Below, in pieces: positions 33,227 through 43,829 of a DNA stretch of 64,000 nt. The position numbers and the translations under genes are program-made. The stretch is from Dermacentor variabilis (Eukaryota; Arthropoda; Arachnida; Ixodida; Ixodidae), in contig NC_134568.1 in the NCBI RefSeq assembly GCF_050947875.1, positions 212,169,632 to 212,233,631 on the forward strand, given 5' to 3'. The notes under the pieces are model-generated. The model had not been told where the DNA came from. It made no database searches and worked only from the letters and a program-made list of their open reading frames with translations. Numbering within the stretch: position 1 is the stretch's first letter; each line of letters begins with the position of its first letter.

Positions 33227-33458
33227 TCGCCGTGGTCCTCAGTGGTGCTGAGCACGCGATGTCGCGGGTTAGATTTCCGGCCTCAGCGGCCGCGTTTCGC
33301 TAGAGACGAATTGCAACAACGCTCGTGCACTCTAGATTTAGGTGCACGTTGAAAAACCCCGTGTGGTCAGAGTTAATCCAGAGCGCTCCATTATACGGCG
33401 TCCCCGATGACCAACCATCTTGCCGTTTCGGGACGTGAGACGCCACAATTTTTAAATA
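33227..33458 (+). mobile_element. Ruka-type SINE, diverged, inside an RTE-like LINE
   Basis: CGCCGTGGTCCTCAGTGG, GATGTCGCGGGTTAGATTTCC, GGCCGCGTTTCGCTAGAGAC, TAGATTTAGGTGCACGTTGA, ACCCCGTGTGGTCAG and TATACGGCGTCCC follow the family order. The end reads TTTCGGGACGTGAGACGCC, a diverged form of TTTTGGCACGTAAAACCCC. Confidence 0.75.
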
Positions 33459-33791
33459 TGCTTTTCGCTTCTAGGATAACCGTAAGCTGCCGTTCATGAC
33501 TTGTACGCCGCTCATATGCGCCCCAGCCCGTTGTTCGTTTAGAGAGATTTCTTTCTCTTGTTACGAGGTCCCTGTAGCTACTTCGCCTAGATTAACGTTA
33601 AGCTGGTAAGGATATATCTTAAGCCCAATTTTGACGGCGTCTGTAGTAGGTATCATCATCACGGTTAGTATAGTTTTCCGAAAAATTTTCGTACTTTCTG
33701 TTGTCGGGTTGTTGACACGTGCCGTTGTCGACAGGCCCGGGTATAGTGTCTCGCAGTAAGACACGCTGTGGGGCTATAGTTGGTGCATGGA

Positions 33792-33913
33792 TTTCAGAAG
33801 ATGAAGCGCCAACAGTGACAGCACATTAAGAAGGAACCAAGACAGGACAAGGCGCTTTCTGTCTTTGTTCCTTCTTAGTGTGATGTCACTATTGGCGCTT
33901 CGTCTTTTGAAAG
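33792..33913. repeat. 122-bp fold-back hairpin
   Basis: The left arm TTTCAGAAGATGAAGCGCC continues with AACAGTGAC and ATTAAGAAGGAACCAAGACAG. It is complementary to the right arm, whose complement reads TTTCAAAAGACGAAGCGCC, AATAGTGAC and CTAAGAAGGAACAAAGACAG. The arms are about 54 bp with some six mismatches, and the loop is about 14 bases. RNA from either strand would form a long hairpin. Confidence 0.8.
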
Positions 33914-34610
33914 ATATAGTGTCTCCTCGGTGGCGCTTACGGCTTTCCTTCAAGTTTTGCTCTACGAACTGCTTTATCCGCACGTCTCGTAGAATGAGTG
34001 ATAGCTCAGTGACGAGTGGCTTGCAAGGTTCATGCATTGCCCGGTATGCGTGACAGCCTGACACGTATCAGTGCTCGCTTCGTCGCCTTCTACGGCTTAG
34101 AAGATAGCGAGGGCAGGTTGCAATACGAGAGTGTACACGTGTCTGGAAGGAAACTGCCAGGGTGGAGCTTTTCAGGTAGGCCCACGCATTTCCGGGAAGT
34201 TTGTGCTATGTGCTCTTGCCTAATTCAACGCCTTATCGCGTAACGGGATGCTTGCGCGCGTACTCGGCCCTACGGTTCGTCTGTCGCTCCGCATCCGTCT
34301 TTGTTTTATGTGGTGTCACGTCGTCTCTACCGCCCTGTCAGTTTACCGCCCTGTCCTCAGTCATTTCTTGTAACTCGGCAGTGTTGCTGTATAGAACAGT
34401 GTCATCTGCAAACCGAAGGTTACTGAGATATTCGCCGTTGATCCTCACTCCTAGGCCTCCCCAGTTTAATAAATAGCTTGAATACTTCTTCCAAGCATGC
34501 AGTGAATAGCACCGGAGAGATTGTGTCTCCCTGTCCGACCCCTTTCTTTATAGGTATCTTCCTACTTTTCTTGTGGAAAATTAAGGTAGCTATGGAATTC
34601 GCTGCCAGCT

Positions 34611-35500
34611 GTCATGGTGGCGGGCAGGTCGTCACGGCAAGATGTCCTCCAATATATTCATACCAGTAAACCGCTTCGGTGAGATCATAGGCGAGTCTGC
34701 AGTGACCGGAAGCCGAGATTGGGTCTGCGGGTGTCATGCCGGCAACGACCGCGAACGCTTTCGCGAAGTTTGTTTTTGCGCTTTCTGCATGGAGGGAATG
34801 GCGAAAGCTGGCGGGTAGGGAGAAAGTTCCAACCGAATTCGCTGATCACAGCCTAATCTGAAGCGTTACATGTGCACAGTCAAAGGTCAGCGCGAATATC
34901 TCCACTTCGCGATAGTGCGCGACGCACATCGAGCTGCACGACGAGTGACAGTGAACCGCTCCGGCAGTGTCGACCGTCGCAGTATTTCAGTTAGATGGTT
35001 ATCCGTGAATCATAGCAAACGTTAGTAAATTTTTCATACCGCTGGCAGTATTTTTTCCCTTTATTTTCTGAGACTGCTTGCTTCATCTTAAAGGACACAT
35101 TTCTAGGAGCGAGATCCCGCTGAAGGTTTTCGAAACGCTTTCGAATTCTGCACCTAGCACGTCCAAGTGCTTCCGTACTTTAAGCCACTGAAGGGCTTTT
35201 TAAGCACATCTTAAGGCACCACCGCTTCGTCGCAGTCCACTGTAAGGACTACGATGAAGGAGGGGGATTGGGGGGGGGGGGGGGAGTCATCTTTACTGAT
35301 TGATTTGAATTTATGAACCAGTGACCACGTACGCATCCACATGCACTGCCTACTGTAGAAGCCCCATATAATATAGTTTGCAATCGCTTCCATAAACCTG
35401 CTCCAAAAGCTCATTTTACTGCTCCGAAATGTATTTTTGGCTGCTCCAAAAGCTTCTCCGAAGTGGCATGGGCCAATAGCATCACTGAACTTCCCCCAAG
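34611..35500. other. Intergenic, no recognised feature
   Basis: Nothing coding is recognised. A G-run (about 35268-35285) and a repeated CTGCTCCAAAAGCT motif (35398 and 35440) are present just downstream of the broken mariner 3' side. Confidence 0.4.
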
Positions 35501-35504
35501 TCTG

Positions 35505-36305
35505 GTTTTTCCACAATGCAGGCCTCTTACGGCGCACAGCAGCCCTCGAACGCGCTATAATTCCCTGGTAGACTTCCTTGTTTACAATCTGACCACGTGG
35601 GACAAATTCTTTACGGACCATGCCTTTGCACTCAAAAAACACAACCAACATCACCCACCTTGACCTTGGACCGGCTCATGCTTGGGGGTTTTTCCTTTTT
35701 CTTCTTCTTTCTTTTTTTTTTCTTTTACGAAGAGACCATTTGCCCGCCAACTGCGACGACTGCACCTTCGTTTCAATATCATGGCCATAAACCCACGTCT
35801 CATCGTCTATTACGACCCGCCGCGGTTGCTTAGTGGCTATGGTGTTGGGCTGCAAACACGAGGTTGTGGGATCGAATCCCGGCCACGGCGGCCGCATTTC
35901 GATGGTGGCGAAATGCGAAAACACCCGTGTACTTAAATTTAGGTGCATGTTAAAGAACCCCAGGTGGTGCAAATTTCCGGAGACCCCCACTACGGCGTAC
36001 CTTGTAATCAGAAAGTTGTTTTGGCACGTAAAACCCCATAATTTGTTTTGTCGTCTATTACGACATTCTTAAGGAAGTTTTCATTATCATTGGCAGTGGC
36101 AAACAGTTTCTGGCTGATTTCAACGCGGTCTGTTTCTGATCGTCAGTCAACAAACGCGGCACGAATTTTGCGCTGACACAACGCGTCTCAAGTTCCTCAC
36201 TCAGAATTTGATGACATGATTCTACGCTGGGGCCCACTTCGTCAGCAACTTCTCCAATATGTTTGGCTAAGCGATTGAAACGTCTCTGTGCAAGTTGTGC
36301 CAAGT
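35505..36305 (-). pseudogene. Mariner-family transposase pseudogene split by a Ruka SINE
   Basis: On the minus strand, 36303-36065 reads GEVADEVGPSVESCHQIL, then RCVSAKFVPRLLTDDQK, and frays towards the insertion. After the SINE, 35816-35700 reads DDETWVYGHDIETKVQSSQ, containing the first catalytic Asp of mariner transposases. 35654-35508, in another frame, reads VVFFECKGMVRKEFVPRGQ and AVRRKRPALWKNQTW. The HDNAPAH block and the last catalytic Asp are absent, as are the N-terminal helix-turn-helix domains and TIRs. In intact elements the enzyme excises and inserts DNA at TA sites. Confidence 0.88.
35817..36050 (+). mobile_element. Ruka tRNA-derived SINE with 14-bp TSD, inserted in mariner
   Basis: CCGCCGCGGTTGCTTAGTGG, GAGGTTGTGGGATCGAATCC, GGTGGCGAAATGCGAAAACA, TTAAAGAACCCCAGGTGGTG and GTTTTGGCACGTAAAACCCC are collinear with the other copies. 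TCGTCTATTACGAC at 35803-35816 is exactly duplicated at 36051-36064. The duplicated bases belong to the mariner coding sequence, so the SINE arrived after the transposase gene did. Confidence 0.97.
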
Positions 36306-36329
36306 TTGTGGTAACATTTCACATACACA

Positions 36330-36425
36330 CACGTTCTTCGGAGGAGGAAAGAGAAAAGTAGAAGGCAGGGAGGTTAATCAGAATAACGTCCGGTTGGCTA
36401 CCCTACACCGGGGGAATGGGAAAGG
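36330..36425 (+). repeat. Dispersed LINE/SINE-end motif GGGAGGTTAATCAGAAT
   Basis: GAGGAAAGAGAAAAGTAGAA, GGCAGGGAGGTTAATCAG and GTTGGCTACCCTACACCGG resemble, in reverse orientation, the GGTTAACCTCCCTGCCTTTC motifs at about 42409 and 42726. It is probably the end of one repeat family that I cannot name. Confidence 0.45.
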
Positions 36426-37404
36426 GGAAAGCAAAGATCACAGGGATGTTTCATTGTCACTTGGACACCAATCCGAAGAACAGCTTGTTCATGTGCTCAC
36501 TTAATCGGCTTAATAGTCAGAGCGAAACGTGGCAAATGGTAGTTCGCTGTCTAAACCTGCTGCTACGTGAGCTCAGTAGGCGCAGCGCGCTCCCTCTTCC
36601 GATAGGTGTGCTGTTTCAAAAGTTTGGTTTCTTCTTGAGCACACCTCGCACTCCTTGCCCACTGACCGTCGTTTCCAAACCTTCTTGCTTTTTGACAATG
36701 CTGATACTGTGTTCAAACTTGGAACTGCAATGTTAAATAGGTGACATGACCGTGATGATGTATTTTCCGAGTAGCAACGCCTTACTCTGATTGTTACTCT
36801 GAGCGGAATGTTGAAGTGATCGAAAAAAGTGGAGCGACGCAGAGATAATGGTCATAACACTGTTATAACAGCCAACGGATGAGTAATTCAAGCTACAAAA
36901 GAAGCGTTTGTTACGCTGAGTAAGACGGGCAACATTTTTGGTGACTTACAGAAGCCGGGGACACGTAACTAGACCGTGTAAGGGCGCGTATAATTAAGTC
37001 CCTCCTCTTTCCCCGGCTTTGTTGTAGTTCAGATGCTGTATTTAGCCCTTGTAGTGGTTCACATCGTACGTAGGTCTTAATGTTCGTTCTATCTCAGCTG
37101 TGGTGATTCAAGGTTAAAATGAGTAAAAGCCGGTCGGCTTAAGTATATCTCGTGTAATGAATGCATTTCATGCAGGCACCGGTACGCTTGTACACGCGGA
37201 TACAAGGAACGGTCAGTGGGGTTATGCACCGCTGCTCTTACTGAAGTGGACAGTGATGTGGTTGCCCACGGCATCAGCCAGCGGGTTAAAGCCATTTGGA
37301 GACGCATTGTTGAACTTTTCATTCCATCGATTCATTCGATTAATTATTCGTTTCCACTATAGCTGCTACCAGTTAGGTCAACTGCCTAGGTGTCCATCTC
37401 TCTA
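36426..37404. other. Intergenic, no recognised feature
   Basis: Only short ORFs; no motif recognised. Confidence 0.4.
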
Positions 37405-37965
37405 TACACTTAATAATAAACTCCGCTAACCGAGCCCTTGGATACATGCGCCGTAACCTTCTCGGGGTACGATCCTCCGTGAAGCCACTTGCTTATAAAA
37501 CTATTGTGCTACCTACGCTTGGGTATGCATGCCCCCTAGCCATTTGATCCCCACCAAACTAAATATCATTAAAGCCCTGGAACCAGACCAGAATCGTGCG
37601 GCTAGTTTTTTTTTTCGACTTTTTCCTACAGCTCTAGCGTATCTGCTTTGAAATTTCAGTTACAACTACTTGCTCTCGCTTCTAGCCAGCGTATTTCACG
37701 CCTGTGTCTTTATCACATATTTTGTTCCACCCAACATGCCAGCTCATTCAACCAGTACGCCGAGGCCATCGCACAAGTCATCCAAGTGCCGTCCCAGACT
37801 GGAGTGTCCTTCCGAACGAAGTAGCACTCATTCACCATCTCCAGCTCTTCAAAACTGCTATCGAGGAAGGAGACTCTTGTATATCATAAACATCATTGCC
37901 ATCAATTCCGCCCCCTTTTCGCCCACCCCTCATGTAATGTCCTTTTGATTGTACCCTAGGTAATA
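37405..37965 (+). pseudogene. Non-LTR LINE 3' coding end (CR1/Jockey-like), decayed
   Basis: Across frames the sequence gives NRALGYMRRNL-like, CATYAWVCMPPSHL, KLNIIKALEPDQNRAASFFF and SSTHSPSPALQN. These are recognisable as the region after the RT domain (typical form ...YASSIWDPHQ...IEAVQNRAARFI...). Stops are frequent. It is followed by the simple repeat at 37966-38001. Confidence 0.6.
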
Positions 37966-38001
37966 CTACTACTACTACTACTACTAATGATGATGATGAT
38001 A
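37966..38001. repeat. (ACT)n(ATG)n simple repeat
   Basis: About eight ACT units and five ATG units, probably the tail of the preceding LINE. Confidence 0.85.
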
Positions 38002-38062
38002 TTTCTCTTTCCACTCTTCATCAGTGGCTCGCACGTCACCGCACAACTGTTACGCCGGAATT

Positions 38063-39484
38063 AGAGAGTTTTAGTATAGCGTAAAATCCTTGCGTTAGCG
38101 TGCGACGCAACGCTAACGCAAAGAAAGACTGCACTGCGCGGCACAAGGTAGTGTTTTAGAATAGCGGAACGGAGAAATGCGTTAACGTTAACGCAAACAA
38201 ATACAGCGCCATCTAGATGTAAAAACACAAAGTACTGGAAAGCCAAATCCACACGAAATGTCGAGCTTATCCAATGCCGAATCCGCAAGTGTGTCCCTAA
38301 GTCAAGCTTATCGAAAGCCACAGTCGCTGCGTTAATTACGCATGTAGGTGTTTGGTTTGAGCATTGTTTTGTCGAGAGTCGCGAAACACACCGATTAATC
38401 TTGGCAGGCCGCGATCGAGTGTTCTGTGGGACCCATATTACGTGCCCTTTTTAAGTGGTGATGACATAGACGCCCTCATGCTTCGGGAACGAGAGCGACC
38501 GCGCAGGTTCTACGTATCCTCAAGATCCACTCAACATCGAAGCTATTCCGGAGGGGACGTATCGCCGGCAATTTCGCTTCCAGAAAGCGGATTTCCCACT
38601 TCTTTCCACTTTTTTGCAGCGGACGCCCATCTTGACGTCTGTCCGAATGGGTTCAAGGCGAAAACCTCCTTCAGGAGGTTCACATCGCCGTCGTTAGTAA
38701 AACGCACACGCATTGTGACCACAGCACCGACCACACTACTGTGTTTTGCAGCGGAAAACATGACATGCATCGGCTTCACATGCGGCTTTACACCAAACGA
38801 ACGAGCTAATTTCACTTGGGCGCCATCTCGAGGCTGATACAGCAAACATGAGCAAACATTAGAGAGAGAGAGAGGGCTCTTTATTGGAAAAACAGAGAAT
38901 TTTGCCGGCGCGTATATAACTGCTGGCATGCTACTCTGTATAGGGATGGGGAATGGGATTAAAAGATTCCAGAAAAGAGTCCGAGAAAAAAAGGATAAAA
39001 GTAAATATGAAATGTCCGAGTGGACCTGATACTAATATTTACAGGTGACATGGCGGGTAAACTTAAGCTTTTGTATAGGAAGGATGCAATTTTTAAAGCT
39101 TTCCCACTAGTTAAGCCTACTGCCCGGCTAATCGAGGACGTATATCGCAAACAACGCCCATTTGTCACCTGTGCGCCGCTGCCGAAGCATCATCACACAA
39201 ATCTAAGGCGAACACGAGCATTAGTGGGGAAGGATAGAGCCTAGCAGTGCAGGCAGACGACTCGATAGATCCGAAGCGGGCTGCTCTCACTTCGACTGGC
39301 GCCGCCATCTTGCCGTACGTAAGGCTCCCCTTGCGTGCGTTAGCGTTCAACGCTAAATCCTGAAAATAGCGTACGTACGTAAGAGCTCCAGCAGCGTTTA
39401 CGTATAGCGCATGCGCAGTGTGGTGCACGCAACGCTAACGCTAACTCTTTGCGTTTGCTGCTTTACGCTATACTAAAGCTGTCT
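38063..39484. mobile_element. 1,422-bp MITE-like element with AGAGAGTTTTAGTATAGCG ends
   Basis: The left end is AGAGAGTTTTAGTATAGCGT. The complement of the right end is AGACAGCTTTAGTATAGCGT. ATT flanks both (38060-38062; 39485-39487). Sub-terminal GCGTTAGCGT/AACGCTAACGC repeats and an internal GTTTTAGAATAGCGG at about 38153 echo the termini. GCGCATGCGCAGTG near the right end is shared with the 701-bp element at 2 kb. A LINE 3' end (38862-39000) is nested inside. No transposase is recognised, though a 157-codon plus-strand ORF (38364-38837) is open without known motifs. Confidence 0.65.
38862..39000 (-). mobile_element. LINE 3' end with AATAAAGA and CT-rich tail
   Basis: On the minus strand, TTTTCTCGGACTC...CAGAGTAGCATGCCAGCAGT leads to TTTCCAATAAAGAGCCC and then CTCTCTCTCT. 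This is a poly(A)-signal-bearing LINE 3' UTR with a CT tail, nested in the MITE. Confidence 0.45.
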
Positions 39485-39493
39485 ATTGTAGTT

Positions 39494-39594
39494 CGAAGGC
39501 ACAGTCACAAAGAAGACACAGACACACGTCACAGGCTGTTAGTAGCGCGTGTGATGTGTATGTGTGTGTGTGTGTGCCTGTGATTGTGCCTTCG
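39494..39594. repeat. 101-bp fold-back hairpin with GT-rich arm
   Basis: CGAAGGCACAGTCACA at the left matches the complement of the right end TGTGATTGTGCCTTCG with one mismatch. Inner arms continue as an imperfect CA/GT pairing. Confidence 0.65.
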
Positions 39595-39613
39595 CTCTAC
39601 AGTATGTCGTTAA

Positions 39614-39749
39614 ACTGAACAGGATGGAAAACTTGAGTTAGTGGTGACTGCAAATAAGCAACAGTGCACTGCAAACGAGGACGAAGAAAGACACAGCTAC
39701 GTGTTCCTTCGACCTCGTTTTCAGTGCGATGTTGCTTATTTGCCATGAA
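39614..39749. repeat. Fold-back hairpin flanked by an 11-bp direct repeat
   Basis: GCAAATAAGCAACAGTGCAC and CTGCAAACGAGGACGAAG are complementary to the right arm, whose complement is GGCAAATAAGCAACATCGCA and CTGAAAACGAGGTCGAAG. TATGTCGTTAA occurs at 39603-39613 and 39750-39760, a possible target-site duplication. It implies a mobile fold-back unit of about 136 bp. Confidence 0.65.
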
Positions 39750-39760
39750 TATGTCGTTAA

Positions 39761-40674
39761 GCAAACGCCAGCTTGCCCAACAACAAGACCTCCTGCAGAA
39801 TGTTACGCCGGAATCGGTCGCTCGGCGCGAGAGGTAATGAAATCTTAATGTACGGACCCCGCTGCTCATAATTCGTTCCCGTCGTGGCAATTTGGGTCTG
39901 TTGGTATTCTATAGTAAAGAAGCGCGAAGAGAATGCGGGAAAGACAGAGCGCTAATTTCTTTCCCGTGTTCTTATCACGCTGTTCCGCTATGCAAAGCCT
40001 TTACCATTGCTCCCGTGTTTCGTTTCAAGTATACGTGTAGATTTGGGCTGCTTTGGTACAGATTCATAGTATTCTAACAGGTCGAGACATTCTAACACAG
40101 GTCGAGACATTCTAACAGGTCGAGACAGGAAGCTGCACTCGCAGATGCCAGATCAGTGGCACTGTGCAATATACATTGGCGACTAATTGCTACAGAAGGC
40201 CAAGGAGCGTAGGGAGACGCCAGCTCTTGATGGGACAGAGACAACCAGCGAATGAGGTTATCCGTTAATGAAGGGGGGAGAGAGTTCGGGAGGGAGATAA
40301 AGGTAAGGGTTGTAGTGAGTATGGGCCGGTGGGTGGGCGAAGGCAGGCAGGAAGGGGGAGGGTGGCAAAGAGGCCGCGTTTCTTCTGGGGGTTCTTTTTC
40401 AGTGCCGCACAGATCGAAACGTAGATAAGTTAATGACTGAGGGTGCAAAGATAATGTTGAGAAGGAAAATGGAAAGGATGGGCCAATGCATTCGCATTTT
40501 AACTATGTTGTGAGGCATGTGTCAGGCCGAAGGCCGAGACCAGAGTTTAGGGTGGGCTATGCCCAGCTGACTTGGCCGGGTTCTTGTTCGGTTTTGTTAG
40601 GCGTCGGTGGTCAGCGCGTAATTGCCTGCAGGGGCGATGTCGCAACAGCGTTCCAAAGCTGCAGGTTTGGCGGT
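39761..40674. other. Intergenic; small tandem repeat at about 40072-40127
   Basis: GGTCGAGACATTCTAACA is repeated about three times. No gene is recognised in the rest. Confidence 0.45.
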
Positions 40675-40980
40675 TGTTAGAACGGCCAGCTGCAGTGCAA
40701 GTTTTGCCGGCCAGTTTCGACAGTGGCGGCAACTTTCCTTGGCGTTACGCTCTAGCCTAGTCGCCGTTGTGACTGAATGAGTTCGACGAAGCAGGCTTTG
40801 TGCCGCAACACGACACCGCCTACCCGGGTCGGCCGCGAGCGGGGGAGATGCCGCGGGAACGTCTTCGAAGGCCTCTTCCCACACGCCGTCCAAGACGCAA
40901 GACAATGGGCACGCGGCCGCGCTGTCGGGGTAAGCTCCGAGTTCTACGAAGTCCGTGTGACGTCGGTTCCGGACCGTGAA

Positions 40981-41072
<92 letters not shown>

Positions 41073-41456
41073 CCGTCCCGCGGAGAGGCGGCGTGTTTAC
41101 AATGACTGGACGAACGTTTCCGTCACTTGGGTATCGGGGGGAGGACCGAGTGTCTATAAACCGCTGTTGTGCGGATGCTCAGTAAACTTTCTCAAGCAGT
41201 CATGTTACACTGATACTCTTTCTCAAGCAGTCATGTTAGACTGATACACTCTCTCAAGCAGTCGTGTTAGACTGATGTAGACACTGTAAATAAACCCATA
41301 TTCCTCGTTCTCGATGAGAAGCAGTCCTTCCCTTAATCAACGTCCTCAGCGTGGATAAGTTGGACGACGGCATGGGCCAGCTACCTTCTAATTCATGCCG
41401 GACTCCAATCTCGACAACGGATCACGAGCGATGGGATTGAGCCCCCAATCATAACA
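40675..41456 (+). mobile_element. Solo LTR, 782 bp, with 4-bp TSD
   Basis: The segment starts TGTTAGAACGG and ends CATAACA (TGTTA...TAACA termini). CGGT flanks it on both sides (40671-40674 and 41457-41460). It contains TATAAA at 41155-41160 and AATAAA at 41289-41294 in the right order for U3-R-U5 on the plus strand. The U3 holds a long (GT)n run (40983-41070). A 31-bp unit (TTTCTCAAGCAGTCATGTTA...) is repeated three times at 41188-41280. No internal region is attached, as expected after LTR-LTR recombination. Probably Ty3/gypsy. Confidence 0.8.
40983..41070. repeat. (TG)n microsatellite in the LTR U3
   Basis: About 44 uninterrupted TG units. It yields a spurious Cys-Val repeat ORF. Confidence 0.97.
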
Positions 41457-41922
41457 CGGTGAAGCATCCTTGGTCCAATAGGACCGTCAGGCACTACAGC
41501 GCTGAACGATGGCCAACGCACTACAGGGCGACATCCCGCTTCCTACTTGCTTTTTTTTTCGCATCCATCGCCGTGGCTTACGCTTCCTTTGCGATGTTTT
41601 GATAAAAATATTTTTCGTGAAAGGTTAGAAACCTCAAGTATTTGCAGCGCTGACAAAACATTTGCCCTTATTTGCTTATGCATTGTCGCCTGCATTTCCT
41701 AATACCGAGTTGTGAAAGTTACGATGTGGATGTTACGCTCTTAGGGTTAGGTTTTGTAGGTGTTTGCAAATGCTCAAGAATGTGGAAGGGAAGAGGGGCG
41801 GCGGGTTCGGCTCTCACTGGTGACAATGTTTTTTCTTTCGCTTTCATTTCCATTTTTCTTTTCAAAGCATTCAAGCTTATCGCAAATTCGACCCTGCTTT
41901 ATAATTCTACATTTGCATTAAT
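41457..41922. other. Intergenic, no recognised feature
   Basis: Nothing recognisable apart from a T-run at about 41552. Confidence 0.4.
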
Positions 41923-42069
41923 ATCATAAGAAGCCAACAAACACTGACACCAAGGACAACATAGGGGAAATTACTTGTGTTTGATAAATGAAATAAAGAA
42001 ACGAAGAATTAATGGAAATTAAAGTTGATGAAAAAACAACTTGCCGCAGGTGGGAACCGAACCCACAAA
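41923..42069 (-). mobile_element. tRNA-containing tick repeat, copy 2 (truncated in the tRNA)
   Basis: Near-identical to 14613-14760 from ATCATAAGAAGCCAACAAAC through TTGCCGCAGGTGGGAACCGA to ACCCACAA, where similarity ends. Only the 3' quarter of the tRNA-like part (acceptor and T arm) is left, so box A is missing. Confidence 0.82.
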
Positions 42070-42394
42070 TTCAGTCGTGAGTCGGCGCGCGTCCTGTCCA
42101 CCTCTGCTTCTGTTGTCCGTCTGCTTATAGCGCGGTACCCCCCTTATTACAAGATTAACTTCCACCAACGACCGACCACTGTCGGAGGAGGGAATTCTAC
42201 AATATCGACAGGACCTAACGTCACAGAAAAAGGCCGTGCAAGTGCTACTGCACTTCTTGCGATCTACCGGCCTTTGTGAACGTCTCTAACTGGAACGCCC
42301 TTCGTGTGTGTGTGTCTGTGCGTGCCTTTTTTTAACCCTTTCCACTCTGTCCTCTTTCTAACTCTATCTTCCAACCCCAGTGTTGGGCAGCAAA

Positions 42395-42780
42395 CCAGAC
42401 TAATATCTGGTTAACCTCCCTGCCTTTCTTTTTCATCTCTCTCCACCAACTAGCCCAACTTGCCGCTCTAGTGAGAGTAAACCGGTGTAGATGTAATTAA
42501 TACATTACTTGTGCTGCGTACTACAGAATCTACACACCTGCAGCTATTGAAAAAAAGGAGGGTGTATATTTTAATATTGTACCACTTCCTTTGTTTTGGC
42601 TGTCTGTTATACAAGGCTATCGTGGCACAAATACTCAGATTGGTAATCAATACTTTGCGAAATTCCTTCTCGTTCAGTCCCCTTTTCCCTTCTCCAGTGC
42701 AGGGTCGCCTAACGGGCTCAGCCTGGTTAACCTCCCTGCCTTTCCCTTATGACCTCTCTCTCTCTCTTTCTGTCGCGCGC
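42395..42780 (-). repeat. Two antisense copies of a repeat-end motif
   Basis: GGTTAACCTCCCTGCCTTTC occurs at about 42409 and again at about 42726, each followed by a pyrimidine-rich CTCTCTC tract and preceded by CAG and TCTGG/CAGCCT. The reverse-orientation relative is at about 36370. It is probably the 3' end of a LINE or SINE family. Confidence 0.5.
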
Positions 42781-43829
42781 GTGCGTGGTTTTTTTCGTAG
42801 TCTGACACGGCGATACAAGTGTGCCAGCGTAAGTAAAGCGTTGTCTGCCTTTCTAAGGGTGACTGAAGCCCATTGCTGATATCTTGATATGAATGTTCAA
42901 ACGGCATCTTCGTGTAACTAACTCTGTGAGTCGACTACGTCATTAGTTGGGTTGTAGTTTCCTGGGAGAAATCCACTTTGACCCGAAGAAAGGCCCACAA
43001 TTCATTGTCCGGTCGTATTGCGTGGCTCTCCGACAGCGTTCGTGCGTCGAAGTTGAGCTTCAAAGGATCCAGCGAAGCTGCTTCGCCTACATAATACGGT
43101 GCTCGCGGAATGGTGCGCTATACGCGCGCTTCCGAGCATCGCTCGTTCATTGAGCCAACCGTGGCGTTAACTGGGGGTGCGGGCGTCTTTTCCCCTGCGA
43201 ATGACTTGTTGCCGCGGCCCACTGTCGGGAATGGACCAAGTGGGCTGCCAACGGGTTGTCTCTTCCGTCTCGGGGCCACCGGGCCGCGACTTCGTTGTCG
43301 ACGACAGTGCGCTAATTAGCGCTTCCCGGGAGCCGGATTGCTCCATTCCAACTAGCGGACAATCATTGGCGCTGATTTATGGACGCTGCCACTCGGCTCG
43401 TGCCGGCGCTGCTGCGTGTGGTCCATGGCGAATCCTCTCTCCCCATTGTCTTGAGAGCTGCTTGCGCCGTGCACTCCCGATTGTCCATTAACGGAGCGGA
43501 GAAACTGGGGAAGTAATGAAAGGGACGGACGTCGCTCTTTCTCTCCCCCTTCTTTACGAGCGCGCTGCTGAGTTCGCGGATCTGCTGTTCTGCATCGTGA
43601 TGCGGCGAGTAATTCGCCGAGATTGCTGATGGTGCAGTGATTCCGTTAAGTGCAATCAGTGTTGCAGCGGCCAAGCCACATGCTTACAACTCGAGTTACA
43701 GCTTTCAAGTGCGCGCTCGCATCAACTGGCGTTTTTGTCATTTCGAAGTTTCTTCTGCTCTGGTGCTGTATGACTGCACACCTGGCGAAAGAACAGCTGG
43801 CACCGCTTGCTTTGGATGTTTGTATGCCT
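42781..43829. other. Intergenic, no recognised feature
   Basis: Overlapping short ORFs without motifs. Moderately GC-rich. Confidence 0.4.

Larger units (their letters stand above)
33085..34610 (-). mobile_element. Fragmented RTE-like LINE interrupted by a SINE and a hairpin
   Basis: Antisense RTE-like blocks appear in collinear order. About 33094-33200 (CCCCTTAACATTGCGCATTT; CGCCATAGGTTAGT) and 33465-33540 (GATAACCGTAAGCTGCCGTT, CGCCCCAGCCCGTTGTTC) match 20.75-20.96 kb. 33570-33610 (GCTACTTCGCCTAGATTAACG) and 34355-34600 (CAGTGTTGCTGTATAGAACAGTGTCATCTGCAAACC in two blocks; GAGATTGTGTCTCCCTGTCC, CCTTTCTTTATAGG) match 46.02-46.40 kb. Ruka (33227-33458) and a fold-back repeat (33792-33913) lie inside. 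Coding capacity is lost. Confidence 0.7.

Noticed and set aside
40777..41244. 155-codon ORF with Cys-Val repeats
   Set aside because: Produced by the TG microsatellite inside the solo LTR.
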